Positions 45,866 to 56,152 of a DNA stretch of 64,000 nucleotides are shown in pieces. The stretch spans positions 1 through 64,000 of the forward strand of contig NZ_JAOVQM010000001.1 in the NCBI RefSeq assembly GCF_025742995.1. Direction: 5' to 3'. Made by a program: the position numbers and the translations under genes. The notes beneath the pieces were generated by a model. The model was not told the origin of the DNA. It was given only the letters and a program-made list of their open reading frames with translations, and ran no database searches. This DNA comes from Paracholeplasma manati (lineage in GTDB: Bacteria > Bacillota_I > Bacilli_A > Acholeplasmatales > UBA5453). Within the stretch, counting starts at the first letter, position 1; the number at the start of each line of letters is the position of its first letter.

Positions 45866-48532
45866 TTAGGATTCGATGATTTTGATCACATCGACCGGTT
45901 TTTGTTTGGAATATCGGTGAATAGGTAACCATGAAGAAAGGGTTGATACAAGTATTGTCAAGGTTAGTATAGATACAACTTGTTTTAACTCAACCCAAAA
46001 TAAATCTATGTCTAAATTTAAGTAGTCAAGGACAAAATCATTTAAGTAGTGAATAGAAATCGTCGTAAAAATCAATGACAAGATGGTTATGATTAACGAC
46101 ATGAATAGAACTTCACTCAAAAATATCCTGAAAATATCTACTTTTCTTGAACCAAGTGCTCTAAGAATACCAATGTCTTTTTTCTTATTTGAAATGCTGA
46201 TATGAATGAAATTATGGAATAAGATTGAAGCGAATATTGCAATAACAAGTGAAACCCAAATAATCATGCTCTGCATAAAAACCATCGAATTATCATTATA
46301 TGACATCATATACTCAATCTCATTTGTCACTTCATAACTAACGCCTAATTTTCTAACGCTATGTAAAAACGCAATGTCGTTATTCATATTGCCTGTTAAA
46401 TTAACCAACACTGAACGGTATGGATAAGCACCAGTTTGTTGTTGAATCTGTTCATAAAATGATTGATTAACTAGTGAAAATGCGCCTTGGTAAAATCCAA
46501 CAATTTCGATATCAAATACACTTATGCGACTACCTCTTAATCCGTATTGAAAAGAAGTTGCCATGGTGGTGGTTCTCGAATCATTTAAGATGACTGTTAT
46601 GGATGCCTGATTCATTGCATTATGTTCTAGTGCGTAAGATGGACTTGATTCAAGGGCATTAAAGTAGTTAAAATCTCTTAAGGCTAGTACAAACTCTGCT
46701 TTGGTGTAAATTTGATCTAATGATGCAAGATCATCCTTATATGTTTCGTAGTTTTCGTTCGCGTAATTTTGAACAAGTTCTTCAAATAGCACCTCATATA
46801 GTGGGTAAAAGTCTGGGAACGGTTTCGCCATAAGCCAAAAATCCAAAGTGTCTATACCAATGATTATTTGGTTTTCTGTTAAACCATCCATATCAACCCC
46901 AGGTTTAAAAATAACATCATTCGGTATTGAATCTGTTTTGATTATTTTAAAATCAATCATAAATGTATCATTGGATTGATATGTTTCTTCTAAGTCTTTA
47001 TTTGGTTCATCGTACTTAAATAGTCTTGAATTTCCAAATGACAAATAGTTACTTTGATTTAACAATTGATCCAAATATGTCTTATGTACATAAAGAAACG
47101 TGTGTGGACTATTGTCGTTGATTGCATCCAGTTCTTCTCTAAGCAACCACTTAGTCTCACCATCGCTCGATTCAACGTATGGGAGATACCGTTCTTTATT
47201 GAAATGGGTATCAATAATTCCAACGATGATCAGATCTGTGTAATTAAACAATTGCTTTCCTAACAAATCTGTTGGCTGATTGATCTCGAATATCTCATCA
47301 TCAATGATATAACCATCCTTTTGATATGTCTCTACTAAATGTAAAGGAATCACTACTTCAAATTCATTTTGTGGTAATCTACCTATGATTGAATACCCTG
47401 TTTTGGCTAACAAATCATTATCTATATATATTAATCCTGAAGTTTTATATGGGTAATATGACGAATCTTGTGTGGGATTGCTTACGGTGGATAAAAAATA
47501 TCTTTTCTCGTATACCGGCCTCATAAAACGGTTTGGGTATTTTGACTGAAGTTGATCGAATTGAGATTGCCCAAAATTAGAAGGCATTTCAGAAACAAAT
47601 AATCCTATTTCAGGTGTTCTACTGATTGTAATTGTTTTTTGCCCAGCCAAGTAAGCTTGTTTAATTACTACATCATCTATCGAATAGTTCGTAATGCTGT
47701 CCAAAAATCCATATAAGGTGAATGAAAATATCAATATCAACATCGTGATGACCATTCTTACTGGTTTCTTTAAAAAAGCACTAAGTCCTATCATAAATGC
47801 GTCTTTTAAAGGTAAATGGGGTGTTTTTAAATCCATGTGTTGATTGGTTTCCATCGGTTCTATTGGATTGGAATCTTTTATTACTTTCCCATCCGATAAC
47901 TCGATCACACGATCGCCATAGGCTGTAGCGAAGTCTCGATCGTGTGAAACAATGATGACCAAACGAGATTTGGATAACGATTTAAGTAATTCAAATATTT
48001 GTTTACTGGTATCCGAATCGAGCGCACCAGTAGGCTCATCGGCCAATAGGATTTTAGGATTCTTTATGAGTGCTCTTCCAATTGAAATGCGTTGTTTTTG
48101 ACCTCCACTGAGCTCATAAGGCATACGATCGATTTCATCTTTCAAATCTAAAGTTTCCAAAAGATTAACCACTTCTTCTCGAGTGACCTCTTGATTTTGT
48201 AGTCTCTTGGATAAAGCGATATTCTGATACACTGAAAAAGATTCAATCAAATTAAACTCTTGAAATACGAAGCCCACTTGAGTGTTTCGATAAGCATCAT
48301 ATTCACTTTGATTGAATGAGGATACTTGTTTGTTTAAAAATATAACTTCACCCTGATCGGTATTGTCTAATCCACCGATGATGTTCATCAGTGTGGATTT
48401 ACCACTACCGGACTTACCCAATAAAAAGACCATCCCAGTTTCGGTAAAAGATAATGAGACATCTTTTAAGGCCTGAACGACTTTGCCTTTTTTGGGATGG
48501 TAAGATTTTGACACATTCTTTAATGTTAACAT
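45866..48532 (-). CDS. ABC transporter, fused ATPase and FtsX/MacB-type permease
   Basis: About 888 residues. ATPase part: [34 protein letters not shown] and VSHDRDF. Then a membrane segment, a ~450-residue outer domain and three C-terminal helices, with KKKDIGILRALGSRK between helices as in FtsX permeases. The ATG at 48530-48532 (AGGAGAG 6 bases upstream) replaces one 21 codons earlier. Same layout as the protein at 4016. The gene before it on the same strand is the MocR regulator, but there is no sign they work together. Confidence 0.87.
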   Translation of the reverse strand: MLTLKNVSKSYHPKKGKVVQALKDVSLSFTETGMVFLLGKSGSGKSTLMNIIGGLDNTDQGEVIFLNKQVSSFNQSEYDAYRNTQVGFVFQEFNLIESFSVYQNIALSKRLQNQEVTREEVVNLLETLDLKDEIDRMPYELSGGQKQRISIGRALIKNPKILLADEPTGALDSDTSKQIFELLKSLSKSRLVIIVSHDRDFATAYGDRVIELSDGKVIKDSNPIEPMETNQHMDLKTPHLPLKDAFMIGLSAFLKKPVRMVITMLILIFSFTLYGFLDSITNYSIDDVVIKQAYLAGQKTITISRTPEIGLFVSEMPSNFGQSQFDQLQSKYPNRFMRPVYEKRYFLSTVSNPTQDSSYYPYKTSGLIYIDNDLLAKTGYSIIGRLPQNEFEVVIPLHLVETYQKDGYIIDDEIFEINQPTDLLGKQLFNYTDLIIVGIIDTHFNKERYLPYVESSDGETKWLLREELDAINDNSPHTFLYVHKTYLDQLLNQSNYLSFGNSRLFKYDEPNKDLEETYQSNDTFMIDFKIIKTDSIPNDVIFKPGVDMDGLTENQIIIGIDTLDFWLMAKPFPDFYPLYEVLFEELVQNYANENYETYKDDLASLDQIYTKAEFVLALRDFNYFNALESSPSYALEHNAMNQASITVILNDSRTTTMATSFQYGLRGSRISVFDIEIVGFYQGAFSLVNQSFYEQIQQQTGAYPYRSVLVNLTGNMNNDIAFLHSVRKLGVSYEVTNEIEYMMSYNDNSMVFMQSMIIWVSLVIAIFASILFHNFIHISISNKKKDIGILRALGSRKVDIFRIFLSEVLFMSLIITILSLIFTTISIHYLNDFVLDYLNLDIDLFWVELKQVVSILTLTILVSTLSSWLPIHRYSKQKPVDVIKIIES

Positions 48533-48635
48533 GGCACTCTCCTGTAACGTATTATCTATTATAATAAGACGTAAAATAACCATGATTTTGTCCAACTTTT
48601 TTCATTAAATATAAAGATTATATATAAGTAACATT

Positions 48636-50012
48636 TTATTCAATTTTTCTATTGATTATTTGATGAATATACTCACAAAGTTGTTGAATTTGTTGTTTAA
48701 TATTTTCCATGTGTATACCAGAGTAACCCATCACTAAATAAGGTGATTCAGAACCTGTGGGTTCAATATCAAACTCGTGTAGTCCTTTAATATCGATTTT
48801 GTGTGTCCTTAAGGCTTGTACCAAATCGGATTCAGACATCTTCGTATGGACCTTTAATATGAAATGAAGTCCTGCTTCATTTCCCTTCATTTCAAGCATT
48901 GGATATGCTTTGATTACAGACTGAATGATTTGGATTTTTTTCTGATAAATGAGTCTTGTTCGATTTAAATGACGGTCAAAATGGCCTTCTTTCATGAATT
49001 TGTATAAAATATACTGTTCGAAGTTCGGTACGGTACTACTATGATGGCTTTTAATCTCTTGATATCTTGGCAGTAATTCTATAGGTAAAACGATATAACC
49101 CATCTTAAATGCGGGTCCTAAACTCTTGGTAAAGGAATTCATATAAATGACTTTGGGTTCTTTGGTTAATCCAAACATGGTGGATACTGGAGCTCCACCA
49201 AATCTAAATTCACTGTCGTAGTCATCTTCAATGATATAACGATTATTTTCCATAGCCCATTGAAGTAATGCCAATCGTCTTTGGATTGGCATCACAATAC
49301 CCGTTGGGAATTGATGGGCAGGGGTGATGTGTAAAATCGAAGCGTTTGATTTGATTAACGATTCTACTTCAACCCCAGATTCGTCTAACGCAATGGGTTT
49401 GATATCTACACCTAACCCTTTGAGGGTTTGATAGATTCTCGGGTACCCAGGGTTTTCTAAGGCATATATGTGTTCTCTACCTAGTAACTCAACCAGTAAA
49501 TTGAGTAGTGGTTGAGAACCAGAACCTACGATGATTTGTTCTGGTATGACTTGGATGTGTCGATAGATTTCTAAGTACTTAACGATTTCCATACGAAGTT
49601 CTAAGATACCTTCTGAGGGGGTTACATTCATCAAAGGATAAATACTGGTGGATAAGACTTCTCTCGATAGTTTTGTCCATGTGGATAGTGGAAACAAATC
49701 ATTATCAACGACATTGGTTTTAAAGGATAAGTCATAAATAGTGGTTGGTTGAATGATGGGTTTAACGATGGTTGTTGTAGATTTTGTTTGAATGGGGGTA
49801 ATGCCTTCACTGACAAAATAACCTATCTTCTCTTTGGTGTAGATATACCCTTCCATCAAGAGTTGATCATAAGCATTTTGAATGGTAAAAATCGACACTT
49901 GGGTGGCGTAGGCAAGTTTTCGTTTGGAAGGTAGTTTTTCATTGGGTTTGTATTTACCCTCTAAGATGAGTCTTTTGAGTTCTTCATATACGGATTGAGA
50001 TTTGGTTTTCAT
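48636..50012 (-). CDS. pdxR: MocR-type regulator, probably PdxR
   Basis: 458 residues. A GntR-type winged helix (residues 1-70: KLPSKRKLAYATQVSIFTIQ, GYIYTKEKIGYFV) is joined to a fold-type I aminotransferase domain with the pyridoxal-phosphate lysine in NSFTKSLGPAFKMGY. MocR proteins of this kind sense PLP and control pdxST. Its upstream region carries the same inverted half-sites as the pdxS promoter 2.3 kb away, which supports the PdxR assignment. GGAGGG precedes the ATG. Confidence 0.8.
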   Translation of the reverse strand: MKTKSQSVYEELKRLILEGKYKPNEKLPSKRKLAYATQVSIFTIQNAYDQLLMEGYIYTKEKIGYFVSEGITPIQTKSTTTIVKPIIQPTTIYDLSFKTNVVDNDLFPLSTWTKLSREVLSTSIYPLMNVTPSEGILELRMEIVKYLEIYRHIQVIPEQIIVGSGSQPLLNLLVELLGREHIYALENPGYPRIYQTLKGLGVDIKPIALDESGVEVESLIKSNASILHITPAHQFPTGIVMPIQRRLALLQWAMENNRYIIEDDYDSEFRFGGAPVSTMFGLTKEPKVIYMNSFTKSLGPAFKMGYIVLPIELLPRYQEIKSHHSSTVPNFEQYILYKFMKEGHFDRHLNRTRLIYQKKIQIIQSVIKAYPMLEMKGNEAGLHFILKVHTKMSESDLVQALRTHKIDIKGLHEFDIEPTGSESPYLVMGYSGIHMENIKQQIQQLCEYIHQIINRKIE

Positions 50013-50023
50013 ATACCCTCCAT

Positions 50024-50068
50024 CTGGTATGGTATAAATACTGCTTTATAGTTATTTTATTATACCAG
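50024..50068. promoter_or_regulatory. MocR/PdxR operator at the pdxR promoter
   Basis: CTGGTAT (50024-50030) and ATACCAG (50062-50068) are separated by 31 bases. The second half-site contains the extended -10 of pdxR (TGGTATAAT on the minus strand, box 50059-50064), which suggests autorepression. The whole element matches the pdxS one in sequence and orientation. Confidence 0.7.
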
Positions 50069-50148
50069 TTGTACCTAGACAAAAAAAGACTTCCACATAG
50101 TCAACTTTCGATTGTTTGATTGTGACTTGTATTGGAAATCTCATTTTT

Positions 50149-52179
50149 TTATTCAATCACTTTTGTTTTACTGTAAGTTCGTTTAAGTTCAGTAAATGTA
50201 ATAAGATATGCGAAACAGAATGTAATTATTAATATGACCATCGGAATCCATACAGTTGGATTCACCAATGGTATGATGACATAAATATTGGTCGCAATCG
50301 ATTGATTGATAAAATGACCTGCTATTAATGCTGTTATGGTTGATAATCCCGTTGTAAAGATGGCTAAAAATGCATCTTGAATCAAAAATATAAAATTCAT
50401 ATCTTTGAATCTGGTTCCTAATGATCTCATGATTCGAATACTGGTTTCTTTGTTTACAACCATATTGTGTATGAACCCCACAAACGAAATCAGTGAGGTC
50501 AAAAGAAATACGATGCCCAATACCAATGATACTTGTAAAACCACATTTTTGAATTCTTTAATCATATGCAGTGAATAATCGAGTTTTGAGTTCACCCATA
50601 CATTGGATTCACCCATAGTCGTTTGATAATCCAGTGCTTTCTTGTATCCATCATCTTTGACGGTAACAAAAAGTTGGTAGGCTACTTTATCTGCGCCATA
50701 GTTTCCAATGTTCTGGTCTAAATCGGCGATAAAATTTACCATGTCACTGCCAAAGAATAACGTTGTATGCAGACCAAATTTGAGATCATTTTCAAACATA
50801 AACTGATAAGTACTATTTTCAATGGTTTGATCTGGTAGTGTATAGTTCGTGTCTATGATGCCGACGATTGTAAAGGTATATTTGTGTAAATCATTGCCAT
50901 CTATAAAATTGATATCCAATGTTCTTGAGTCGATGATACTTTGTAGTACGGTGTCATCATGATAGTTCGATTCATTTACCCAACCCATTTGATATGCAAT
51001 ATAATTGGTGATTACGACTTCAGTGGTTAAGCTATGATCGACGGGTAATCTACCAACCAATGATAGCCCAAATCCATTGACTTGAGTTAAGGATACATTG
51101 GTGTACCCTTGAATCACACCATCACTACCATTATCCAATATGGTTTGAGCAATCCCATCATTATATAAAGTGCCAATAATATTACTTTCATCAAAAAGTG
51201 ATTTCAATTCGTTTTTATCTGTTAGTGTAAACATTAAATCGTTCATCACCAAGTCGGGTGAGGGCACTTTTTGAATCATGACATAAGTTACATTTTCGTT
51301 TTGAAATCCATTTTGCATGGCTGTAATCTCATTAAAGTTATAGATTGTTAAAGCCAATATGAATGAGGACAAGGTGAGAAAAAACGTCATTAGTGCGAAA
51401 ATCATTCTTGAAAACTTATAAGTAAACCACTTATAGGCAAATTTAAAACTGACATTAAAAGGCAAGTGATACTTATGGATTATGTCATTATTTTTGGTGA
51501 CTGTTTTCATAGGTAGTTCATGGATAACTTTATCTTCAATGATTTTTCCTTTTTCCAAATAAATGATTCGATCACCATATTTTTCAGCCAATTGAAGTTG
51601 ATGTGAAACAATCACAACCAATCGGTTTTGGGATATATCTTTTAATAACGCCATGATATTATTGGCATTTTTTTCATCCAATGATCCTGTGGGTTCGTCG
51701 GCGATAATTACACTAGATTCTTTTAATAGTGCCCTTACAATCGCAACCCTTTGTCTTTCGCCACCACTTAGAAACTTTGGATAATCGGTTATACTCTCAT
51801 TTAGATTCACTTTTCTCAACTGTTCTATGATTTCTTCAGTACTAACAATTTTTTGTTGGAGTTGCGTCGGTAATACGATATTTTCCTGTATGTTGAGCTC
51901 ATCTATTAGATTTAGCCCTTGAAAAATGATGCCAATGTGTTGGTTTCGAAAAACATCCTGATTATTTTTACTAAGATTTGTAATATCCAAGTCATTGAAT
52001 AAGACTCGACCACTGGTAGGGATATCTAGTAATCCTAGCATATTTAGTAATGTTGTTTTCCCACTACCACTATCGCCAACAATAAAAACCATACCAGTGT
52101 CTGGTAAGTTCATATGGATATGACTTAAAGCTGTTTTTTGATTTTTATAAACTTTGGTTACGTTCTCGAAATTGATCAT
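50149..52179 (-). CDS. ABC transporter, fused ATPase and FtsX/MacB-type permease (short form)
   Basis: 676 residues. ATPase part: VGDSGSGKTT, LSGGERQRVAIVRAL, IADEPTGSLDE. The outer domain is about 200 residues shorter than in the two other fused transporters of the window, and NKETSIRIMRSLGTRF marks the FtsX cytoplasmic loop. AGGTAA precedes the ATG. It lies between pdxR and pdxS but is transcribed divergently from pdxS; vitamin transport is not indicated. Confidence 0.86.
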   Translation of the reverse strand: MINFENVTKVYKNQKTALSHIHMNLPDTGMVFIVGDSGSGKTTLLNMLGLLDIPTSGRVLFNDLDITNLSKNNQDVFRNQHIGIIFQGLNLIDELNIQENIVLPTQLQQKIVSTEEIIEQLRKVNLNESITDYPKFLSGGERQRVAIVRALLKESSVIIADEPTGSLDEKNANNIMALLKDISQNRLVVIVSHQLQLAEKYGDRIIYLEKGKIIEDKVIHELPMKTVTKNNDIIHKYHLPFNVSFKFAYKWFTYKFSRMIFALMTFFLTLSSFILALTIYNFNEITAMQNGFQNENVTYVMIQKVPSPDLVMNDLMFTLTDKNELKSLFDESNIIGTLYNDGIAQTILDNGSDGVIQGYTNVSLTQVNGFGLSLVGRLPVDHSLTTEVVITNYIAYQMGWVNESNYHDDTVLQSIIDSRTLDINFIDGNDLHKYTFTIVGIIDTNYTLPDQTIENSTYQFMFENDLKFGLHTTLFFGSDMVNFIADLDQNIGNYGADKVAYQLFVTVKDDGYKKALDYQTTMGESNVWVNSKLDYSLHMIKEFKNVVLQVSLVLGIVFLLTSLISFVGFIHNMVVNKETSIRIMRSLGTRFKDMNFIFLIQDAFLAIFTTGLSTITALIAGHFINQSIATNIYVIIPLVNPTVWIPMVILIITFCFAYLITFTELKRTYSKTKVIE

Positions 52180-52323
52180 TTATATTACCTATCATAACTT
52201 CTACGTCAATAAACTCATTCTTGGATATATTCATTATATAAAATATTTAAACTGATGTAAATGTTAACATTCAAATATTTTAAATATTCATTTTTAACCA
52301 TAAAAGGCAAATTATACTATACT

Positions 52324-52374
52324 AAACTGGTATGGTTATAATAATGTTTTCTGGTTATTTTCTTATACCAGTTT
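52324..52374. promoter_or_regulatory. MocR/PdxR operator at the pdxS promoter
   Basis: AAACTGGTAT (52324-52333) and ATACCAGTTT (52365-52374) are a perfect 10-base inverted repeat with a 31-base spacer, plus a third partial copy CTGGTTAT (52351-52358). A TATAAT (52337-52342) follows the first half-site. Likely binding site of the regulator at 48636. Confidence 0.75.
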
Positions 52375-52415
52375 TCCATCTAAAATGTTGTTATAGCACT
52401 TTCGGAGGTATTATC

Positions 52416-53291
52416 ATGTCAAACGATCGTTATGTACTCAATAAAGCACTCGCTCAAATGTTAAAGGGCGGTGTCATTATGGACGTTATGAATGCTGATC
52501 AAGCAAAGATTGCAGAAAAAGCAGGGGCTGTTGCTGTGATGGCGTTAGAACGAATTCCAGCCGATATTCGCGCAGTCGGTGGGGTTTCTAGAATGAGTGA
52601 CCCTAAATTGATTAAAGAAATTCAAGACGCAGTGACGATTCCAGTGATGGCGAAAGTCCGTATTGGACATTTTGTTGAAGCCCAAATCTTAGAAGCCTTA
52701 GAAATCGATTATATCGATGAATCTGAGGTCTTATCACCAGCGGATGATATTCATCACATTGATAAAAAAGCATTTCAAGTGCCTTTTGTCTGTGGGGCTA
52801 AGAACTTAGGTGAAGCCTTAAGACGCATCAGTGAAGGGGCTTCGATGATCCGTACCAAGGGTGAACCTGGTACAGGGGATGTCATTCAAGCGGTGAGACA
52901 CATGCGTGAAATTCAAAAAGAAATCAGACGCATCCAATCTTTAAAGAAAGACGAACTCTATGTTTTACAAAAAGACTTAGGGGTATCGCTAGACTTAATC
53001 GAATATGTCCATGAATATGGCAAGCTCCCAGTCGTTCAGTTCGCAGCTGGTGGCGTCGCGACCCCAGCGGATGCGGCACTGATGATGCAACTGGGTGCGG
53101 AAGGCGTATTCGTGGGTTCTGGTATATTTAAATCTGGTAACCCAGAGAAACGTGCTCAAGCGATTGTTAAAGCCGTTACCAACTACAACAATCCAAAGAT
53201 ATTGGCTGAAATCTCCACCGATTTAGGTGAAGCCATGGTTGGAATCAATGAGTCTGAAATCGCCCTCTTAATGGCTGAACGAGGCAAGTAA
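52416..53291 (+). CDS. pdxS: pyridoxal 5'-phosphate synthase, synthase subunit
   Basis: 291 residues, typical length. With ammonia from PdxT it makes PLP from ribose 5-phosphate and glyceraldehyde 3-phosphate. Signatures: [32 protein letters not shown] and the catalytic lysine in [10 protein letters not shown]. The ATG at 52416 has GGAGG 8 bases upstream; the open frame starting at 52332 runs through the operator and is not the start. Stop overlaps pdxT by one base. Confidence 0.97.
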   Translation: MSNDRYVLNKALAQMLKGGVIMDVMNADQAKIAEKAGAVAVMALERIPADIRAVGGVSRMSDPKLIKEIQDAVTIPVMAKVRIGHFVEAQILEALEIDYIDESEVLSPADDIHHIDKKAFQVPFVCGAKNLGEALRRISEGASMIRTKGEPGTGDVIQAVRHMREIQKEIRRIQSLKKDELYVLQKDLGVSLDLIEYVHEYGKLPVVQFAAGGVATPADAALMMQLGAEGVFVGSGIFKSGNPEKRAQAIVKAVTNYNNPKILAEISTDLGEAMVGINESEIALLMAERGK

Positions 53292-53863
53292 TGAGGATTG
53301 GTGTGCTTGCTTTACAAGGGGCTTTTATTGAGCATCAACAGATGTTGGATAGATTGGGAGTATCATCCTTTCAAATCCGAAACTTAACTGACTTGCAAGG
53401 CCCCATGGACGGTTTGATTCTGCCGGGGGGAGAATCAACCGCCATGGGTAAATTATTAAAAGACTTAAATCTCTATGAACCCATTAAAGAAAAAATCCAG
53501 CAAGGCTTACCCGTATTCGGGACCTGTGCTGGATTGATTTTACTGTCTAAATCGATTGATGATGATACAACCTCACATTTTGGATTACTCGATGTCCATA
53601 CCAAACGAAATGCTTATGGCAGGCAATTGGGTAGTTTTCAAGTCAATCACCCATTTGATGGTAAAGTTATTCCGATGACATTCATCCGGGCACCTTATAT
53701 CGATGCTTATGGTAAAGACTTCGAAGTCTTAGCTACCTATCAAGGTAAAGTGATTGCTGGAAGACAACACAATATGTTGGTCACTGCTTTTCATCCTGAA
53801 CTCACCCTAGATACAACGGTTCATGCCTACTTTATATCAATGATGAATCATCTTGTGGTTTAG
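53291..53863 (+). CDS. pdxT: pyridoxal 5'-phosphate synthase, glutaminase subunit
   Basis: 190 residues. Class I glutaminase: GGESTAMGKLL, nucleophile in FGTCAGLI (Cys79), and His-Glu in FHPELTLD. It supplies ammonia to PdxS. It is coupled to pdxS (TAATG) and ends 2 bases from the converging lipoprotein gene. Confidence 0.96.
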   Translation: MRIGVLALQGAFIEHQQMLDRLGVSSFQIRNLTDLQGPMDGLILPGGESTAMGKLLKDLNLYEPIKEKIQQGLPVFGTCAGLILLSKSIDDDTTSHFGLLDVHTKRNAYGRQLGSFQVNHPFDGKVIPMTFIRAPYIDAYGKDFEVLATYQGKVIAGRQHNMLVTAFHPELTLDTTVHAYFISMMNHLVV

Positions 53864-53865
53864 TA

Positions 53866-55509
53866 TCAATCATAAAAATACGTTACGGGTGTAAAAGCAA
53901 CCCTATATACCACAAGATTTTCATTATATACAGGTTCAAAATAATAGGTACCAGGCAATAAAGTGATTGTTTGATAATACCTATATACCGTCTTTTCATT
54001 GGTGAGTGCATTCACAATACCAATATCGATGCCATTTTGTCGACCATATAAATAATCAAAACTGATTCTAAATTCAATCTTTTGTTCAATAACAATCTTC
54101 ATGATTTGTGCTTCGGTTGAAATCAGTGGCAACGAATATTCGCTGCTCATGATTTTCATCCGAGGATCATCATAATCTGTGGCGTGGTTTTCTAAAGGTA
54201 AATATGAAACTTTCAAATTACCTTCAATCACACCATTTTTATGATACATATATACGGTTTCACTACCATCTTCAATTAGAAGTTTATTTGTCTTTGATAT
54301 AGCATATACATTGGTGAATGGTAACGCTTGTGTGTTTTCTAATATAACCAATGTCTTTTGGGTTGTGTTGAATTGTAAACCAATAAAATCATATGGACCT
54401 TCGATATCATAATGAATATTACCTGAGTTGAAAAATACACTGTCTATTTCTTGAAGTCCATTGTTTGTATAGTTTGTACGGATAATACGTGTTTCATATA
54501 AGAAGTTAATCAAGTTGTATTTGAATGACATGTCATAATAGCCATCTGACTTGATTTCGAAGAACGCACCTAAATAGTCACTATCATAATTGATGGGAAT
54601 ACCAAAGCGTCTTTGTGAAACTCGATTGTTATCATAAATATCATAGCTGATACCAGATGATAAGTTTTGTGGTGTATTCGTACTCACAAAATATATACCT
54701 GCTTCAAAATAGGCATTATAATAGGCAAATCCACCTTGGGATGAGCGAAAATAAATGGGATTAGCTAAATCGATGGTTTCTGGTAATTGAGAATTGGTTT
54801 GTCTGTATAGACGATGATCATTGAAGTCTCTAACAGTAAATTCGCCATAGTTCATGGTAAATGTAATCAATAATTCAATCTTTACAAGATCCAAATCGAA
54901 TGCCATTTCAGTGATTTGGATCATTTGATCTTCTAAAATGGTAATGCTCAGTTTAGCTGGTACTTCATATAGTTCATCTAGATCAATGCCGGATTGTTGA
55001 TAGATGGTTTCTATTTGAGCTAAATCATTATCCGATAACATGTCTTTAGCTTTCCCGTCAAATATGTACGCATCACCATCTCTTGAGATTTTAATACCAT
55101 TTAAATCTAGTTTATTCTCCGTCATTGGACCATTGAACGTTTCATCCTCAGCAAGCTTTCTAGTTGTTAGATTGAAAAACTGAATGCCGTTGATGATATC
55201 TTCTCTATTCATGGTGTAACTATAAACGGTATCGCCAATCTTTTGTTGAACGAATGTTTGGTTATTTAGGGTATGTTCATAATACTCAATGTCTTTTTGG
55301 ATTTTACCCTCAATCTTGACCCGGTCAATGGTTCTAGCCTGTCCAATATGAACGGTTGTTTTCGTTTCAGATGTGTAAGTGAATTGATTACTGCCACTTT
55401 CAAATGCATTGATTTCACTCTGAATTTCACTGGCTTTTAAAGCCGTTAAAACATCACATCCACTCAAAATAATTAACAGGAACATCGATAATACAAGAAT
55501 TTTTTTCAT
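53866..55509 (-). CDS. large lipoprotein of unknown function
   Basis: 547 residues, lipobox IILSGC. The mature part is beta-rich, with repeated sandwich-like segments (GIYFVSTNTPQNLSSG; TITLLPGTYYFEPVY) similar in style to the lipoprotein at 40693. No enzyme motif. AAGGG precedes the ATG. It converges with pdxT. Confidence 0.7.
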   Translation of the reverse strand: MKKILVLSMFLLIILSGCDVLTALKASEIQSEINAFESGSNQFTYTSETKTTVHIGQARTIDRVKIEGKIQKDIEYYEHTLNNQTFVQQKIGDTVYSYTMNREDIINGIQFFNLTTRKLAEDETFNGPMTENKLDLNGIKISRDGDAYIFDGKAKDMLSDNDLAQIETIYQQSGIDLDELYEVPAKLSITILEDQMIQITEMAFDLDLVKIELLITFTMNYGEFTVRDFNDHRLYRQTNSQLPETIDLANPIYFRSSQGGFAYYNAYFEAGIYFVSTNTPQNLSSGISYDIYDNNRVSQRRFGIPINYDSDYLGAFFEIKSDGYYDMSFKYNLINFLYETRIIRTNYTNNGLQEIDSVFFNSGNIHYDIEGPYDFIGLQFNTTQKTLVILENTQALPFTNVYAISKTNKLLIEDGSETVYMYHKNGVIEGNLKVSYLPLENHATDYDDPRMKIMSSEYSLPLISTEAQIMKIVIEQKIEFRISFDYLYGRQNGIDIGIVNALTNEKTVYRYYQTITLLPGTYYFEPVYNENLVVYRVAFTPVTYFYD

Positions 55510-55750
55510 GAGTTTAATCCCTTCGTACGTATGCTTTAGTTTTGCATCGAGTCATTATATTTAGATTATAACATCGATAATATATAAATACTAGCGATTT
55601 TTCAACTTTTCTTAGTATTCCACAAATTCGTTAATATCGAATAATTTGTATAAATATTTTCATTTTCGATCCACATTTTTCGGATGCAAATGAACAGTTA
55701 TCTTATGACTATGAACATTGTTATCTACTATAACTAAATAGAATTCAAAA
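55510..55750. other. AT-rich intergenic stretch
   Basis: Holds two minus-strand TATAAT-like boxes (55554-55559, 55565-55570) that can serve the lipoprotein gene, and a small inverted repeat ATTCG/CGAAT (55626-55642). I see no gene. Confidence 0.4.
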
Positions 55751-55759
55751 AAATTGTTT

Positions 55760-55786
55760 TTGATTTTAATATATTCACGATATAAT
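55760..55786 (+). promoter_or_regulatory. promoter of the small membrane protein gene
   Basis: TTGATT (55760-55765) and a perfect TATAAT (55781-55786) with a 15-base spacer. Confidence 0.5.
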
Positions 55787-55816
55787 ACTCTTATAAAACT
55801 ATGGGAGATGATTGAA

Positions 55817-55993
55817 TTGAGAATCAATCGTACAGATAATACGCAAATGCGTCAACTTTGGGATAAGGGTGAAGCTGATCAAAAAGATAACGTAACCAAT
55901 GATGAAAAAAGAAATCGCGGTTCTTATTTAGGTCTCTTATTGGGTATATTATTTGTCGTTGTTGTATTTGTTGTCGCACTTATATTTAGATAA
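55817..55993 (+). CDS. small single-pass membrane protein
   Basis: About 58 residues: a charged N-terminal half (RTDNTQMRQLWDKGEADQKD) and one C-terminal membrane helix (YLGLLLGILFVVVVFVVAL). Function unknown. The TTG at 55817 lies 9 bases after GGGAG; the ATG at 55808 touches that site, so I prefer TTG. It has its own promoter and terminator. Confidence 0.65.
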   Translation: MRINRTDNTQMRQLWDKGEADQKDNVTNDEKRNRGSYLGLLLGILFVVVVFVVALIFR

Positions 55994-55996
55994 TAC

Positions 55997-56028
55997 AAAG
56001 CCACTTTCGATAAGATTGTGGTTTTTTT
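55997..56028 (+). terminator. terminator after the small membrane protein gene
   Basis: An 8-bp stem with one G-T pair (55997-56004 with 56018-56025) running into a seven-T tract. Confidence 0.7.
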
Positions 56029-56102
56029 CAAAGTTAAGGATTTTTATTTTTTGAAAACACACTTTCAAAATTGCAACAATTAACCGCGATTATAGAAAAT
56101 AA

Positions 56103-56152
56103 AACCATCCAACTGTATCACTATTGCTTAGTAGTATTGGATGGTTCTTTTT
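56103..56152. terminator. bidirectional terminator hairpin
   Basis: AACCATCCAA (56103-56112) pairs with TTGGATGGTT (56137-56146); T-rich tails exist on both strands. It ends the uridine-kinase-like gene on the minus strand. Confidence 0.85.

Noticed and set aside
52332-52415. N-terminal extension of PdxS
   Set aside because: It crosses the operator and promoter; the ATG at 52416 has a strong ribosome site and gives the family length.
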